From NCBI RefSeq assembly GCF_950295315.1, contig NC_080185.1:48837237-48901236 (forward strand): a stretch of DNA of 64,000 nucleotides, in the 5' to 3' direction. Source of the stretch: Erinaceus europaeus. Its lineage: Eukaryota; Chordata; Mammalia; Eulipotyphla; Erinaceidae. Positions 1 to 12,870 of this stretch are shown here, piece by piece. Both the position numbers and the translations under genes were made by a program. Position 1 is the first letter of the stretch, and each line of letters begins with the position of its first letter. The notes below the pieces were generated by a model. The model was not told where the DNA came from. It saw nothing but the letters and a program-made list of their open reading frames with translations, and did no database searches.

Positions 1-544
1 GTATTTAAACAGTCCATTTATTTCCTTGGATTATTGCATAGTACCAGTCAGTTAACTGACCACCTATCATATGCAAAACAGTATGGTAGATGTCCTCATG
101 AATGCATAATAAAGGAAGATGAATCTATTCCCTAAAAATATAGGTAACAAGGCAGGAGAGAGCTCATCTAATAGGTTTCACACCTTGTCATCTGCAAAGT
201 CCAGATTTAAATCCTGGCAATATACTGCAGTGCTTAGGACCCTGGGGGAAAACTTAGGTTCTGTGATGTACCTTTTGTCCTGCCTCTATCTGAGTAAAAA
301 AAAAAGTATGCTAGGTTCAGTATAGTTACCTATGTGTGAAATCCATGACTTCCCAAAACTCAGCAAAGAGTAAGTAAAAACGGTTCTAAATACTGAAAAT
401 GGCAAGGTCAATGAAATCAATCAAATAAATTTTAGCTTTAAAATGCTGATGGAATCTCAAAACACTCTACTTAATGTTAATATACAAATAAAAAACTTAA
501 AGTAGCAGAAAACTGAACAAAACTGATAGCCATTAACAAAGACA
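1..544. other. AT-rich sequence, no gene seen
   Basis: No open reading frame with recognisable content and no repeat I could identify. Only short spurious ORFs are present. Confidence 0.5.
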
Positions 545-735
545 GGCTAGGACACAACTTTTCAGATAGAGTGCTTACCTAACTATGCCCCAGGCCCTGG
601 GTTACATCTTTGCCACCACATGAAGGCACTGTGGTCAGAACCACAGAAACTCCATGGATGGTGGAGCAGAATTCTGATGTCTTTCCACTTCTCTCATCTA
701 TAACTCACATTTTCTATCCATTTTCAAAGGATATG
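545..735 (+). repeat. Old tRNA-like SINE, degenerate
   Basis: The segment has the layout of the third SINE type in this window (compare 22579-22744): a tRNA-like head with a decayed B box around 'ccctgggttacatc', then 'caccacatg', then a CT-rich part ending near 'aataaaag'. It is strongly diverged, so the edges are approximate and it could be another tRNA-derived family. Confidence 0.4.
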
Positions 736-957
736 GAATAAAAGTCGGACCAGGGAGTCCACTCAACAATTGTATATATGTAAGAGTCCAAGTTCATTCC
801 TACACATTAAAGAAACTAAGGCTTTATTTACTTTGGTAGTGCAGAATGGAACATAATATGGTATCAAGGTGTTTACTTTCTTCTGATACATAAAGATCAA
901 AAAAAAGCAATTAATAAGGGAAAAGGCATATAAGTCGATAATATAAATGGCAATATA

Positions 958-1062
958 ACTCCCCTGTAGGTGGGGAGCTGGGGCTCAAACCGGGATCTTT
1001 AGCCCGGTCATTGTGCTTACCTCCATGTACGCTTAACCCGCTGTGCTACTGCCCGACTTCCT
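958..1062 (-). repeat. SINE head fragment
   Basis: Read on the minus strand this is the tRNA-like head of the main SINE family: 'gttaagcg', the B-box region around 'ggtttgagcccc', and 'ctccccacctacagggg'. The CT-rich 3' half is missing. It abuts the A/T-rich 3' end of the next L1. Confidence 0.75.
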
Positions 1063-3838
1063 ATTATTATTTTTATAATTTTCATTTATAAAAAGGAAAC
1101 AGTGACAAAAACCATAGGATAAGGGGGATACAATTCCATACAAATCCCACCACCAGGACTCCATATCCCATCTCCTCCCCTGATAGCTTTCCTATTCTTT
1201 ATCCATCTGGGAGTATGGACCCAGGGAAGGTCTGGCTTCTATAACTGCTTCCCCACTGAACATGGGGGTTGACAGGTAGATCCATACTCCCCAGCCTGTC
1301 TCTCTCTTTCACTAGTGGGGTAGAGCTCTGGGTAAGCAGGGCTCCAGGACACATTGGTAGGGTCATCTTCCCAAGGAAGTCCATTTGGCATCATCTTAGC
1401 ATCTGGAAACTGGTGGCTGAAAGATGAGTGAACATATAAAGCCAAACAAATTGTTGACTAATCATGAACCTAAAGGATGGAATAGTGTAGATGAAGAGTT
1501 GGGAGGGCCTCCATTTTGTAAATAGATAGTAGGCCTATTTTATTTATATATCATAACTATACTAGTTCTTTATTTTTTTTCTGAGCCTGAATTCTGATAT
1601 GCAGGTGGATACTAGTTATTGTCTGGGAAGACGATGTCATAGCTGGAAAAAGGACCAGAAAGCTAAATCAGGGAAGAGAGTAGCTCCCAAATATGGGAAA
1701 GATGTATGAATATTGCTAACTGTAAACCCCATCTATTTTATATGATCTGGGGCCCATATTCAGATTAGGAGCCTATGTGACCTCTGCATCCCTCTAGTTC
1801 TGAGCTCACATTCTTTTGTCATGAGTAGGAATGTTCTAAGCTGCCTCATTTCAGGACCCATCTTCCTCAGGTGGAACACAGAGTATGTTGTCCAGTCTCC
1901 CTTCGGAGGATGGAACATTCTCTGCCATTGTTGATCCACGTTGAGAGCAAGGTCCTATGGGGATCTATAAAGGGGTATATTATGTTGTTCCTGATAAAGA
2001 TGACTAGTAACAATGGTCTGAGGTATTTATTTTATGTCTAGGTCATCATGTCTGTGTGGGAATGTCAGGACACCCCGACTAGGAACCCAGCTGATGGGGT
2101 AGTCTGATAGTGACTAAAGAGTCATCATTAAAGTGTGTCAGTCTCTTGCTCTTATTCAGCTTTTGTAGTCCTTACTTTGATAAGGTTAGTTTTAGAGTGA
2201 CTGAGGGGAGTATAATAGGAAGCAGATGAGAAGGATGTCTAAGTCTAAGTAGACAATATTTCATTATTAACTTTATGGTGTCTTTTTAGGTCTTTTTACT
2301 TGCTTGCTGCATATACTGACTTACTGTAGACTATTGAGCACTTTTGTTTTCAAGTATATATTTTACCCTAATTTATGGATACATGTGAATATATGCTCTA
2401 TCTCATGGGACTTGGTCTACATCTAGGTTTTGGGACTTTTTAGGAAATGAACCACCTGAAATGAAATTAGAGAATCCTATGAAAGGAAAGGTCTCACCTG
2501 AGTATTGAGGCTGAAGGGCTGTAATTCCACGCCTGACATACCTGGATGTGAAGTTAATTCCTGAAGTGAAGTATGCCGAGGTGGTTCTCATTGCATTGAT
2601 TAGGTTGGGATTAGCAGATGCAATATCATTTGGTATGAATTGAATGAAGCATGCAGGAAAGTGAGCCCCACCCTAGGGGTCCCAGGACTGAGGGAAATAT
2701 GGGCTTGCTAGAGGAAGCATGAGTTTCCTGCTGTCTTAGGTCTTAAGAAGGCAATAGATAGTTACTGCTGTAATAAAATTATTTGGCAATTGGGTTAACT
2801 TTGAATATACCTATTAGGAGTTGCTGTATCATACACAACATCACAATAATTTATGTAGTTTGACATTATTTGTACACAGCTTTGTCTTATAAAGGAATAC
2901 CACTGGTTACCCTTATCCTCCCTGGACTAAGCTTTTAAGAGACTCAATATTCCAAAGACTCAGCCTATGTACATTAAAATTTTTGAGACATTTAATCAAT
3001 ATTTCCCCTTTTATACTAATTGAGTAGTGATTTATATGACTACAAGTTAATAGACTACATAAACACCATTCCCACCACCAAAAGACTGTGTCCCATGCCA
3101 TCCCCCCACCCCCACCCCAATGGAGCCAAACATCCACCCTCACCCTCAACCCAGAGATTTTTATTTGGTGCCGTACTCCAAACTCAGTCAACTATTGCCT
3201 ATATTTTCTATATTTCTGTTCTTCTTTCTCAACTTCTGTTTATAGGTGGGATCATGCCATAAACATCTTCATCTTTCTGACTGGGCTCATTTAACATAAT
3301 TCCTTCTAGCTCCATCCAAGATGGGTAAGAGAAGGTGGGTTCATTGTTCTTAATAGCTGCATAGTATTCCATTCTGTATATATACCATAGCTTTCTCAGC
3401 CATTCATCTGTTGTTGGGCATCTGGGTTACTTCCAGGTTTTAGCTATTATGAACTGTGTTGCTATGAATATAGTTGTACACATATATTTTTGGTTAGGTG
3501 TTATGGAGTCCTTGGGGTATATCCCTTAGGAGGGGAATTACTGGGTCATATGGAAGGTCCATATCTAGCCTTGTGAGAGTTCTCCAGACTGCTCTCCACA
3601 GAGGCTGGACCAATTTACATTCCCACCAGCAGTACAGAAGGGTTCCTTTGTCTCCACAGCCACTCCAGCATTTGTTGCTGCTGTCCTTTTTGATGTATGC
3701 CATTCTCACAGGGTAAGGTGGTATCTCAATGTTGTCTTTATTTGCATTTCTCTAACAGTCAGTGACCTGGAGCAATTTTTTATGTGTTTGTTTGCCTTTT
3801 GGATCTCTTCTGTAGTGAATGTTCTGTAGTGTACCAGT
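1063..3838 (-). mobile_element. L1 copy A, 5'-truncated (3' UTR plus end of ORF2)
   Basis: The minus strand carries the L1 3' UTR with its A-rich end near 1063-1095 and the conserved 'attcccaccacca' block near 3070. The ORF2 C-terminus follows (about 3230-3838), with the Cys-rich segment translated around 3600-3700 (KCWSGCGDKGTLLYCWWEC, the zinc-knuckle His replaced by Tyr). Only the last part of ORF2 is present and it has frameshifts. Sequence similarity to ORF2 stops at about 3838, where an unrelated segment begins. Confidence 0.85.
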
Positions 3839-4064
3839 GGATAGGCTGGTTCTGGGGTTGAGGGTTGTGAGTTCAGAAACAATCAAGCTGAAGATTTTCG
3901 TTTCTTTGTCATTTTGGCCTCTGTTTGCCAGCCCGAGTGGGCTATAGAACTCTTTTTTAGAGTCACCCTGACCATCTCAAAAAAAAAAAAAAAAAAAAAG
4001 GTGTAAGTTGCTTTCTGGAGCTCACACCAGGTGTTGTCTCTAAGTTTCCATCTTGGCTCCACCC
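3839..4064 (-). other. Possible L1 5' UTR / ORF1 start segment fused to copy A
   Basis: On the minus strand it begins with a 'ggagccaagatgg' motif resembling the start of many mammalian L1 5' UTRs. A 20-base oligo-A run at 3979-3998 (oligo-T in this orientation) follows, then a short ATG reading MTKKRKSSA and a stop. It joins ORF2 sequence directly at about 3838. It may be the 5' end of an L1 whose middle was lost, or a separate element; I cannot decide. Confidence 0.35.
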
Positions 4065-4719
4065 TAGTTAACAATATTTATATATTTTCCCATATTTAAG
4101 AGCTACTGTCTTCCATGATCCAGCTTTCTAGTCCTTTTACCAACTATGACACCATCTCCAAGACAATAGACTGGGTCCACCTTGTATTAGAATTCAGACT
4201 TAGGCAGAAACTAGTAAAGTCATGGGCTCCTTAGAATATACCTAAAATAGACCTACTAGCTTTTTCCAAAATGGAGACCACAAATCTTTATCTGAAATAT
4301 TCTTGCATTTAGGTTTATGATTAGTCAACAGTTTTTTAAACTCTTTTGCAGCCACCAGGTTCCAGAAACTATCATGATGCCAACCTGACTTTGCTGAGCA
4401 GATGACCCCACCAATGTCTCCTGGAGCCCCACCTCCCCAGATCCCTATCCAACTATGGAAAGAGAGACACAGGCTAGATTTATGGATTAACCTGTCAACT
4501 CCTATATTCAGTGGGGAAGCAATTATGGAAGCCAGACCTTCCACCTTCTGCACCTCATAATGACCCTCGGTCCATACTCCCAAAGGGTTAAGGAATAGGA
4601 AAGCTATCAAGGGAGCTGATTGGATACAGAGTTCTGGTGGTGGGAATTATATGGAGTTGAACCCCTCTTATCCTATAGTCTTGTCAATACTTCCATTTTA
4701 TAAATTAAAAAAAAAATCA
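4065..4719 (+). mobile_element. L1 copy B, 3' UTR end only
   Basis: Plus-strand L1 3' UTR. It matches the 3' ends seen at 22080-22550, 28260-28935 and 34980-35690, including 'ctggtggtgggaatt', and ends in an A-rich tail at 4705-4718. No ORF2 is present, so it is strongly 5'-truncated. Confidence 0.85.
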
Positions 4720-5359
4720 CCAAAGGGGAACCTTTCGTCAGAAATCAGGAAGGAGTCAGCTAATCTGCCTTACTGTGTTCCAGCTAACTACAGGTCAGTT
4801 CAGATGGGATAGTATTTTCTCACCGTAGTCATAGTCTGACTTGTCTCTGTTCTTGTGTTATATTGATAGCTTGTTAGGTCATTGTTAGATATTGCCTGAA
4901 GATTTTCTTATAATTTCACCTGTGAGAGGCATCTTTGCTATAGTTTATTATTATTTATTATTGTTTATTTTATGTTTTTTCTTTCTTGATAAAACTTTCC
5001 TTTAACTTTTGTTGTCATTATGATATTGAATAGTGATTTCTTTGGTTCTCTTTGGGAGATGTCTTTAGATAGGAGTTGCTTTTTTGTTTTTATGATCAAT
5101 TTTTTTCCCTCTGGTTCGACCAATCTGTGATTTTGATGATATTATTATTGTTATATTAACTGAGGTTTACCTGTAATTTCATATTTGAGAAAAATAATTT
5201 TGTGTAGGGCACCTTCTTAATATCTTGTTCCTTCTTTCTCCATAGTTTGTTTAAGCTTTTGTGGGTGCTTTGATTGCACTGGCTAGTGGTAGAGAGTGAT
5301 TTCTTCAGTGCAAGATATTTGAATGAGTCTAGCTGGGATATATTTCTTTTTGTTTCTAC
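4720..5359 (+). other. Unclassified, probably left part of the L1 copy D 5' UTR
   Basis: AT-rich, no coding content. It lies directly outside the target duplication of L1 copy C, whose other side (13110 onward) leads into the 5' UTR and ORF1 of plus-strand copy D. Removing C joins this segment to D, so I infer it is D's 5' UTR. No direct homolog is present in the window to prove it. Confidence 0.35.
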
Positions 5360-6706
5360 ATTACTTCCTTTTTAAATTTTTTTTATTTAAGAAAGGATTA
5401 ATTAACAAAACCATAAGGTAGGAGGGGTACAATTCCACACACTTCCCACCACCAATCTACAATTCCCACCCCCTCCCCTGATAGCTTTCCCATTCTCTAT
5501 CCCTCAGGGAGCATGGACCCAGGGTCATTGTGGGTTGTAGAAGGTAGAAGGTCTGGCTTCTGTAATTGCTTCCCCGCTGAACATGGGCATTGACTGGTCT
5601 ATCCATACTCCCAGTCTGCCTCTCTATTTCCCTAGTAGGGTGGGTCTCTGGGGAAGCGGAACTCCAGGACACATTGGTGGGGTATTCAGTCTAGGAAAGC
5701 CTGCCCGGCATCCTAATGACATCTGGAACCTGGTGATTGAAAAGAGAGTTAACATACGAAGCCAAGCAAATTGAGCAATCATGGATCCAAAGCTTGGAAT
5801 AGTGGAGAGGAAGTGTTAGGGGGATATTCACCGCAAACTATAGTGTAAATCTGCTTTCAGGTATATATTTTGCAGTAGTTTACGGATACGTGTGAACATA
5901 TGCTCACAGAAACTGGTGTATATCTAGGTTTTGGGACATTGTTAGAAAGGGAACCACCTGAGATGAAATCAGAGAATACTATGAAAGGAAAGGTCTCACC
6001 CGAGAAATGAAGTTGAAGGGTTTTCATTCCACACGTGAAGTCTCTGGACATACTCTGAAGTGAAGCATGTTGAGGTGGCAATCGTTGTGTTGGTTAGGTT
6101 GTGATCGGCAGATGCAATATTATTTGATATGGATTGGGAGAGGCATACGGGAAAGTGGGCCCTAACCAATGGTTCCAGGACTGGGGGAAGTAGAGGCTCT
6201 ATAATGGATATGTGAGGTGCTGCTGTCTTAAGGTTCCAAAAGACAATCGATAGTTAATGTTATCATCACATTATTTGGTAATTGGGTTAACATGAAAAGT
6301 CCTTTTGTTACAGTTTGCTGTACAGTACCCAGTATCATGTATATAGCTGTGCTATTGGTTGCTTCTGATCTACTTGGTCTAGGATTTTCAGAGAGTCTGC
6401 ATATCAATTACACTGCCTATATATTGAAAAGATTCAGTTTTTGTTTTGAAAAACTTCAAAACATACAATTAATATTCCCCCTCTCGTATTAATTAACTAG
6501 TGATTTATACGACTACATTTACTAGGAGTGTACATAAACACCATTCCCACCACCAAAAGACTGTGACCCATCCCTCCCCCCCCACTCCCACCTCCCACTG
6601 TCCCAGGAAGCTGCATGTCTACACCTCAATACAGGGTTTTTATTTTGGTGCCCTACTTACAATTTGGTAAGGTCTTGCTTTTAGTTCCCCTTTCAGATCT
6701 TCTTAA

Positions 6707-9700
6707 TCAACTTCTGTTGATGAGTGGGATCATCCCATACTCATCTTTATGTTTCTGACTTAGTTCACTTAACATAATTCCTTCTAGCTCTGTCCAAGAT
6801 GGGTCAGAGAAGGTGGGTTCATTCTTCTTGATAGCTGCATAGTATTCCATTGTGTATATATAACACAGCTTTCTCAGCCACTCATCTGGTGTTGGGCACC
6901 TGGGTTGCTTCCAGGTTTTAGCTATTATGAATTGTGCTGCTATGAACATAGGAATACACACCTCTTTTTGGTTGAGTGTTATGGAGTCCTTGGGGTATAA
7001 CCCCAGGAGAGGAATTACTGGATCATATGGAAGGTCCATGTCTAGACTACTGACAGTTTTCCAGACTGCTCTCCACAGAGGCTGTACCAATTTACATTCC
7101 CACCAGCAAAGAAAAAGGATTCCTCTGTACCCACAACCTCTCCAGCATTTGTTGCTGCTGTCCTTTTTGATGTATGCCTTTCTAACAGGAATGAGGTGGT
7201 ATCTTAGTGTTGTCTTAATTTGCATTTCTCTGACAATCAGTGACCTAGAGCAGTGTTTCATATGTTTGTTAGCCTTTTGGATCTCCTCTGTGGTCAATGT
7301 TTTGTTCATATCCTCTGCCCATTTTTCGATGGGGTCATTTGCTTTTTTGGTGCTAAGTTTGCTGAGCTCTTCATATATTTTGGTGATTAGTTTCTTGTCT
7401 GATGTACGGCATGTGAAGATTTTCCCCCATTCTGTGAGGGGTCTCTTTGTTTGTTTAATAGTTTCTTTGGATGTGCAGAAGCTTTTCAATTTGATGTAGT
7501 CCCAGTGGTTTGTTTCTGCTTTAGTATTCCTTTCAATTGGGTTTGATTCATCAAAGATGTCCTTGAGGTGTAGGTGGGAAACTGTTTTACCAATGTTTTC
7601 CTCTAAGTATGATGGTTTCTGGTCTGACATCTAGGTCTTTGATCCATTTGGAGTTGATTTTTTTTCTGGTGAGATTAAGTGGTTCAATTTCATTCTTCTG
7701 CATGTTACAACCCAGTTTTCCCAGCATCATTTATTGAAGAGACCCTCCATTTTTTATTTAATCCTTTGGGCCCCCTTATCAAAGATAAGATGTCCATAGG
7801 TGTGGGGATTTATTTCTGGGCTTTCAATTCTGTTCCACTGGTCTGTGTGCCTATTTTTGTTCCAGTACCATGCTATTTTGATGATGATGGCTTTATAATA
7901 CAGTTCAAGGTATGGGAGTGTGATTTCTGTCTTTTCCATAAGATGGTTTTGGCAATTCTAGGTGTTTTCATGTTCCACATAAATGACTATAGTGTTTGTT
8001 CTATTCTCTAAAAGAAGCTTGGTGGAATTTTAATGGGTATTGCATTAAATTTGTACATGGCTCAGGGGAGAATATTCATTTTGATGATATTTATTCTTCC
8101 AATCCATGAGCATGGGATATCTTTCATTTCTTGGCATCAGTTTCTATTTCCTTGAGTAGTGACTCACAGTTTTCAGTATATAAGTCTTTCACTTCTTTGG
8201 TCAACTTTATTCCTAGGTATTTGATTGATTTTGCTGAGACAGTAAATGGGAGTGATTTCTGGATGTCTTCTTCTTCAGATTTAGTGTTTGCATAAAGAAA
8301 TGCCACTGATTTTTGTACATTGATTTTGTAGCCTGATACCTTGCTATATTGCCTAATAATTTCCAGTAGTTTTCTGCTGGATTCCTTAGGTTTTTTTATG
8401 TATACTATCATATCATCTGCAAATAGTGAGAGCTTGACTTCTTCCCTTCCAATCTGTATTCCTTTGATTTCTTTCTCTTGCCTGATTGCTATGGCAAGAA
8501 CTTCCAATACTATGTTGAAGAGTAAAGATGCAGTGGACAGCCCTGTCTAGTCCCCGATCTGAGGGGGAATGCTTTCAGCTTCTGTCCATTGAGTATGATG
8601 TTGGCTGTAGGTTTGCTATATATAGACTCCACTATCTTGAGGAATTTCCCATCTATTCCCATTTTTTGTAGAGTTTTGAACATGAATGGGTGTTGGATTT
8701 TGTCAAAGGCTTTCTCTGCATCTATTGCGATAATCATGTGGTTTTTGGCTTTCCTTTTATTGATGTGGTGAATGACATTGATTGACTTACGGATGTTGAA
8801 CCAGCCTTGCATTCCTGGGATGAATCCCACTTGGTCGTGATGAACAATCTTTTTGATATGTTGCTTTATCCGGTTGGCCAAGATCTTGTTTAATATTTTG
8901 GCATCTATGTTCATCAGAGATATTGGTCTGTAGTTTCCCTTTTTTCTTCTGTCCCTATCAATTTTTGGTATCAGGGTGATGTTGGCTTCATAGAAGGTGG
9001 AAGGGAGTATTCCTGTTTCTTCAATATTATGGAAAAGCTTAAGAAGCATGGGTACTAACTGTTTCCTGATAGTTTTATCGAATTCATTTGTGAAGCCATC
9101 TGGTCCAGGACTTTTGTTGTTGGGGAGGTTCTTAATAACAGTTTCAATTTCTTTGTGATTGGTGCATTTAGATTTTGTAGTTCTTCTTGGTTCAGTTTTG
9201 GAAAGGCATATGCTTCTAGGAATTGTTCCATTTCTTCCAGATTCCTAGCTTGGTGGCGTATAGTTCTTTATGAAAGTTTCGCAGGAATCTCTGGATTTCT
9301 GTGGTGTCAGTTGCGATATCTCCTCCATCGTTCACAATTCTGTTAATTTGAGTCTTATCTCTTTTCTGTTTGGTGAGTTTGGATAATGGTTTGTCAATCT
9401 TGTTTAATCTTTCAAAGAACCAACATTTGGCTTCATTGATCTTTTGTATGGTTCTTTTATTTTCGATGTTGTTTTTTTCTGCTCGATCTTTAGTGATTTC
9501 TGTCCTTCTGGTTGCTTTAGGGTTCCTTTGTTCCTCTTCCTCTAAGTCCTTGAGGTGTGCAGTAAGGTCGTTCATTTGAGCTTCTTCTTGGTGTTTAATA
9601 TGTGATTTTATGGCTATAAGTTTCCCTCTCAGTACTGCTTTAGCTGTGTCCCAAATATTTTGATAGGTTGTGTCTTCATTTTCATTTGTTTCCATTAACA

Positions 9701-10510
9701 TTTGAATTTCCTGCTTGAGTGAATCTCTGACCCAGTGGTTTTTAAGGAGTATGTTGTTTAGTTTCCAAATTCTGTGACTTTTAATAATTTTATTTTGTTG
9801 TTAAATGTTAGTTTTACTCCACTGTGGTCTGAGAAGATACTTGGGATGATTTCAATATTCTTGAATTTATTGATGCTGTCTTTGTGGCCTAGCATGTGGT
9901 CTATCCTTGCATATGTGTTATGTGGATTTGAAAAGAAGGTGTATTCCAGTTTTGTGGGGTGAAGGACTCTGAAAATATCCAAGAGGTTTAGTCTGTCAAT
10001 CTCTTCATTCAATTCTTTTGTATCTTTGTTGGTTCTCTGCTTTTTTGATCTGTCTAAGTGTGAGAGTGGGGTATTGAAGTCTCCCACTATTATTGTATTA
10101 CTATTGATGTATTTTTGAAATTATTTCAGTAAATGCTTGACGTATTTAGATGGTTCCTCATTGGGTGCATAGATGTTAATGATTGTTAAGTCTTCTCGGC
10201 TGATTGATCCTCTAATAATTATGTAATGCCCTTGCCTATCTTTTATTACTTTATTTAATTTAAAATGTATTGTGTCTGAGATGAGAATGGCTGTTCCTGC
10301 CCTTTTTTGTAGTCCATTAGCCTGTATAATAGTTTTCCATCCTTTCACTTTAAGTCTGTGTTTATATTGTTGTGACAGATGGAATTCCTGCAAGCAGCAT
10401 ATGGTTGGATTGTGTTTTCTGATCCATCCCCCAACTCTGTGCCTTTTGATGGGTGAGTTTAAGCCATTGACATTTATTGATATTATGGATTTAATGTATT
10501 GTAGTGCCAT
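6707..10510 (-). pseudogene. L1 ORF2 (copy C), endonuclease-reverse transcriptase, broken
   Basis: Known role of the family: endonuclease nicking plus target-primed reverse transcription. The ATG is at 10510-10508 with a start like MALQYIKS. The endonuclease has NVNGLNS, the GDFN motif at about 10084-10073, and SDHSG near 9830. The reverse transcriptase has its FADD catalytic motif at 8412-8423. The C-terminal Cys motif at about 7094-7146 has lost its His (Leu in its place). Total span is about 1268 codons, the normal ORF2 length. The frame is broken at several points (near 10100, 9720, 9200, 8510 and 7640), so no full protein is made. Confidence 0.9.
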
Positions 10511-10570
10511 TGTTCAAAATTTTTTTTGGTTTCCCCTGATATATTGCCAGTATTATAGTGATGTTCTTGT

Positions 10571-11483
10571 TTATAAGAGGTCTTTTAGAACCTCTTTCAG
10601 GGCCGGTATGGTGATATTTTCCTCCTTTAACTGTTGTGTGTCTAAGAAGGTTTTGATCCCTTCATCTAGTTTGAATGAAAGTCTAGCAGGATATATTATC
10701 CTTGGTTGAAACCCTTTTTCATTCAAGGCTCGATAGATATCTCTGCCATTCTCTTCTGGCTTTTAGAGTTTTAGTGGAGAAATCTGCAGATAATCTTATG
10801 GTTTTTCCGTTGTATGTGACTTTTTGTTTCTCTCTTGCAGCCTTTAGGATCCTTTCTTTATCCTTACTTCTTCTCATTGTGACTATGGTGTGTCTTGGTG
10901 TCTTCAGGTCTGGGTTGATTCTGTTTGTACTCTCTGGGCCTCTTGAACCTTGATATCCTTTCTGTTATTCAGGTCTGAGAAGTTTTCTTCTATTTTTTCC
11001 TCTAGAATGATTGCTTCCCCTCCTCTCTTTCTTCCTCTGGAAGGCCAATTATGCGAATGCTACTTCTTTTATATCATCCCATATGTCTCTGTTGTTGATT
11101 TCAGTGTCTCTCAATCTCTTTTTAAGCTCTTTCACCTCTTTCTTCGTTTTATCTAACTCATCCTCTGTCTGACTAATTCTGTTTTCTGCTTCTGTTAGTC
11201 TGCTTTCCCTTGCCTCATTTTCTTTCTTCATTACAGCTATTTCAGCTTTCAGTTCTCTAATTGCCTCAAGAAAATCAGTATTTTCCTTGGGGGTCTCAAC
11301 TGTTGTTTCCCTAATACTGCCATTCCTTTCCTTCAATGTTGTTTTCATTTCTGTGATTAATAAGTTTATTGTTGCTTGCATACTTTTCTTATCTATGGTT
11401 ACTTCTGGCTGATTTGTAGTTTCTTCTGGACTCTTGCCTTCATTGATTGGAGTAGCAGTTTTATTTTTTTTTGATCTACCCAT
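10571..11483 (-). pseudogene. L1 ORF1 (copy C), RNA-binding chaperone, broken
   Basis: Starts with MGRSKKNKTATPINE at 11483. A long charged heptad-type coiled coil follows (about residues 50-135, for example KAEIAVMKKENEARESRL). The RNA-recognition part and C-terminal domain can be followed by comparison with copy E down to a stop at 10571. The first 144 codons are open; after about 11049 the frame shifts. The length of about 304 codons is normal for ORF1p. It lies 60 bp upstream of ORF2, the usual L1 arrangement. Confidence 0.85.
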
Positions 11484-11699
11484 TTTTTTTATTTATGTGT
11501 TTCTTTTTTATGCTCTGTTGTTCCTCAGTTGTTGTGTCTTGAGCACAAGCAACACTATACTAAATACCTTTATGACAATTGCACTCACCAACCTCAGGAA
11601 TTACAGTTGCAACTGAAGCAAGTATTGAAGCAGTTTAATCACTACCAGTTAGCCAAACTATTTCTACAGTCTGTGATAAAATAGTAATAAAATCCCAGT

Positions 11700-12870
11700 G
11701 AAGAAGAAAGAGAAAAGAAAGAAGGGACACAAGAATAGACAGTTATGCAAATCTACTATCCATTGTATATTCTAGAGATAACAAGAGGGGAAAGGGAACT
11801 AGAGCAGAGATACAAACATAGAGAGTCCACTCTGAGTCAGATTTCTTCCCCAAAATAATTCACAAATTCAGAAAGGCAAAGAAGGAGGAAGGAAGAAGTG
11901 TATGACAAGATAAAAAAAGAAAAAAAAAGTAAAAAGAGACAAGTGAGAGAAAAGGGAAAAGATAAGAAAAAAAGCTGTAATTAAGGAGCAGTGAAAGGAA
12001 AGTTTTTTTATTACTTTATTTTTAGTTTAATTTAATTTGTTTTTTTTAATTACCTAGGTGGAGAAGGGAGGGGAGTGTCTGTAGAGGAGGTAGGAGTATG
12101 GAGACAAGTTCCTCCCACAATAGATAAGATGCCCACTACTCTAGCAATGAAAGATACCCTAAGAGTTAATTCTGATCAACCTAAAGGTAGGGAAGATATA
12201 TGCCTTTATATAATATTAATAATAAAATAGAGCAGGGTAAAAAAATAAAACCCTGTCCCAGATTACCTCAAACCTCGTGATCAGAGGCAGCTGATTGTTA
12301 AGAAAGAGAAAAAAAAACCTCAGGATTAGACAAGGATACCTAAATAGACAGTTATGCAAATCTACTATCCACTGTGTATTCTAGGGGTGGCTAAAGGAGG
12401 AAGGGAAGTTGAGCAGAGACACTCACAGTGAGAGTCCAGACTGGGTCAGAATTCTTCCCCAAAATAATTCCCAAATGTGTATCAGTGAATTCAAAAAAGC
12501 ACACTGTTTGGTGGTGTGGGGGCTGGGGCCTGTGTCTTTGTAAGCTGTAGGATTAAGGATGAAAGGTTGGCAAGAATGAGAAAAAGAAAAAAAAGAGAAA
12601 GTGAGAGAGAAAAATGAAAAAGATAAGAAAAAGAACAGTCATATAAGAGTGGTGAAAGGAGTTATTTATTTATTTATTTGTTTTTAATTATTTAATTAGC
12701 TATGCGGGGTGAGGTGGGGGGGTTGGCTATTTAGAAAGAAAAAAGGCCAGAGGTTTCTGAAGGGTATAGACTTAGAATGAATGATACTCCCTGATGGGAC
12801 AGGAATTTTGGTAAAGACAGAAGCTCAGCAGGGGAGCCTGCTAGGAGCTGATCCCCAAGGACTGGTTATG
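11700..12870 (-). repeat. Imperfect tandem duplication in the L1 C 5' UTR
   Basis: Two diverged copies, about 0.6 kb apart, share long stretches. 'agacagttatgcaaatctac' occurs at about 11738 and 12348, 'ttcttccccaaaataattc' at about 11846 and 12451, and an 'aaaagataagaaaaa' block at about 11957 and 12618. Each copy ends in an A/T-rich Ta(t)-type tract. This makes the 5' UTR about 1.6 kb long. Confidence 0.75.

Noticed and set aside
6927..7499. 190-codon plus-strand ORF
   Set aside because: Antisense shadow of L1 ORF2 in copy C; the same shadow appears opposite other ORF2 copies (20459-21061, 29857-30207).
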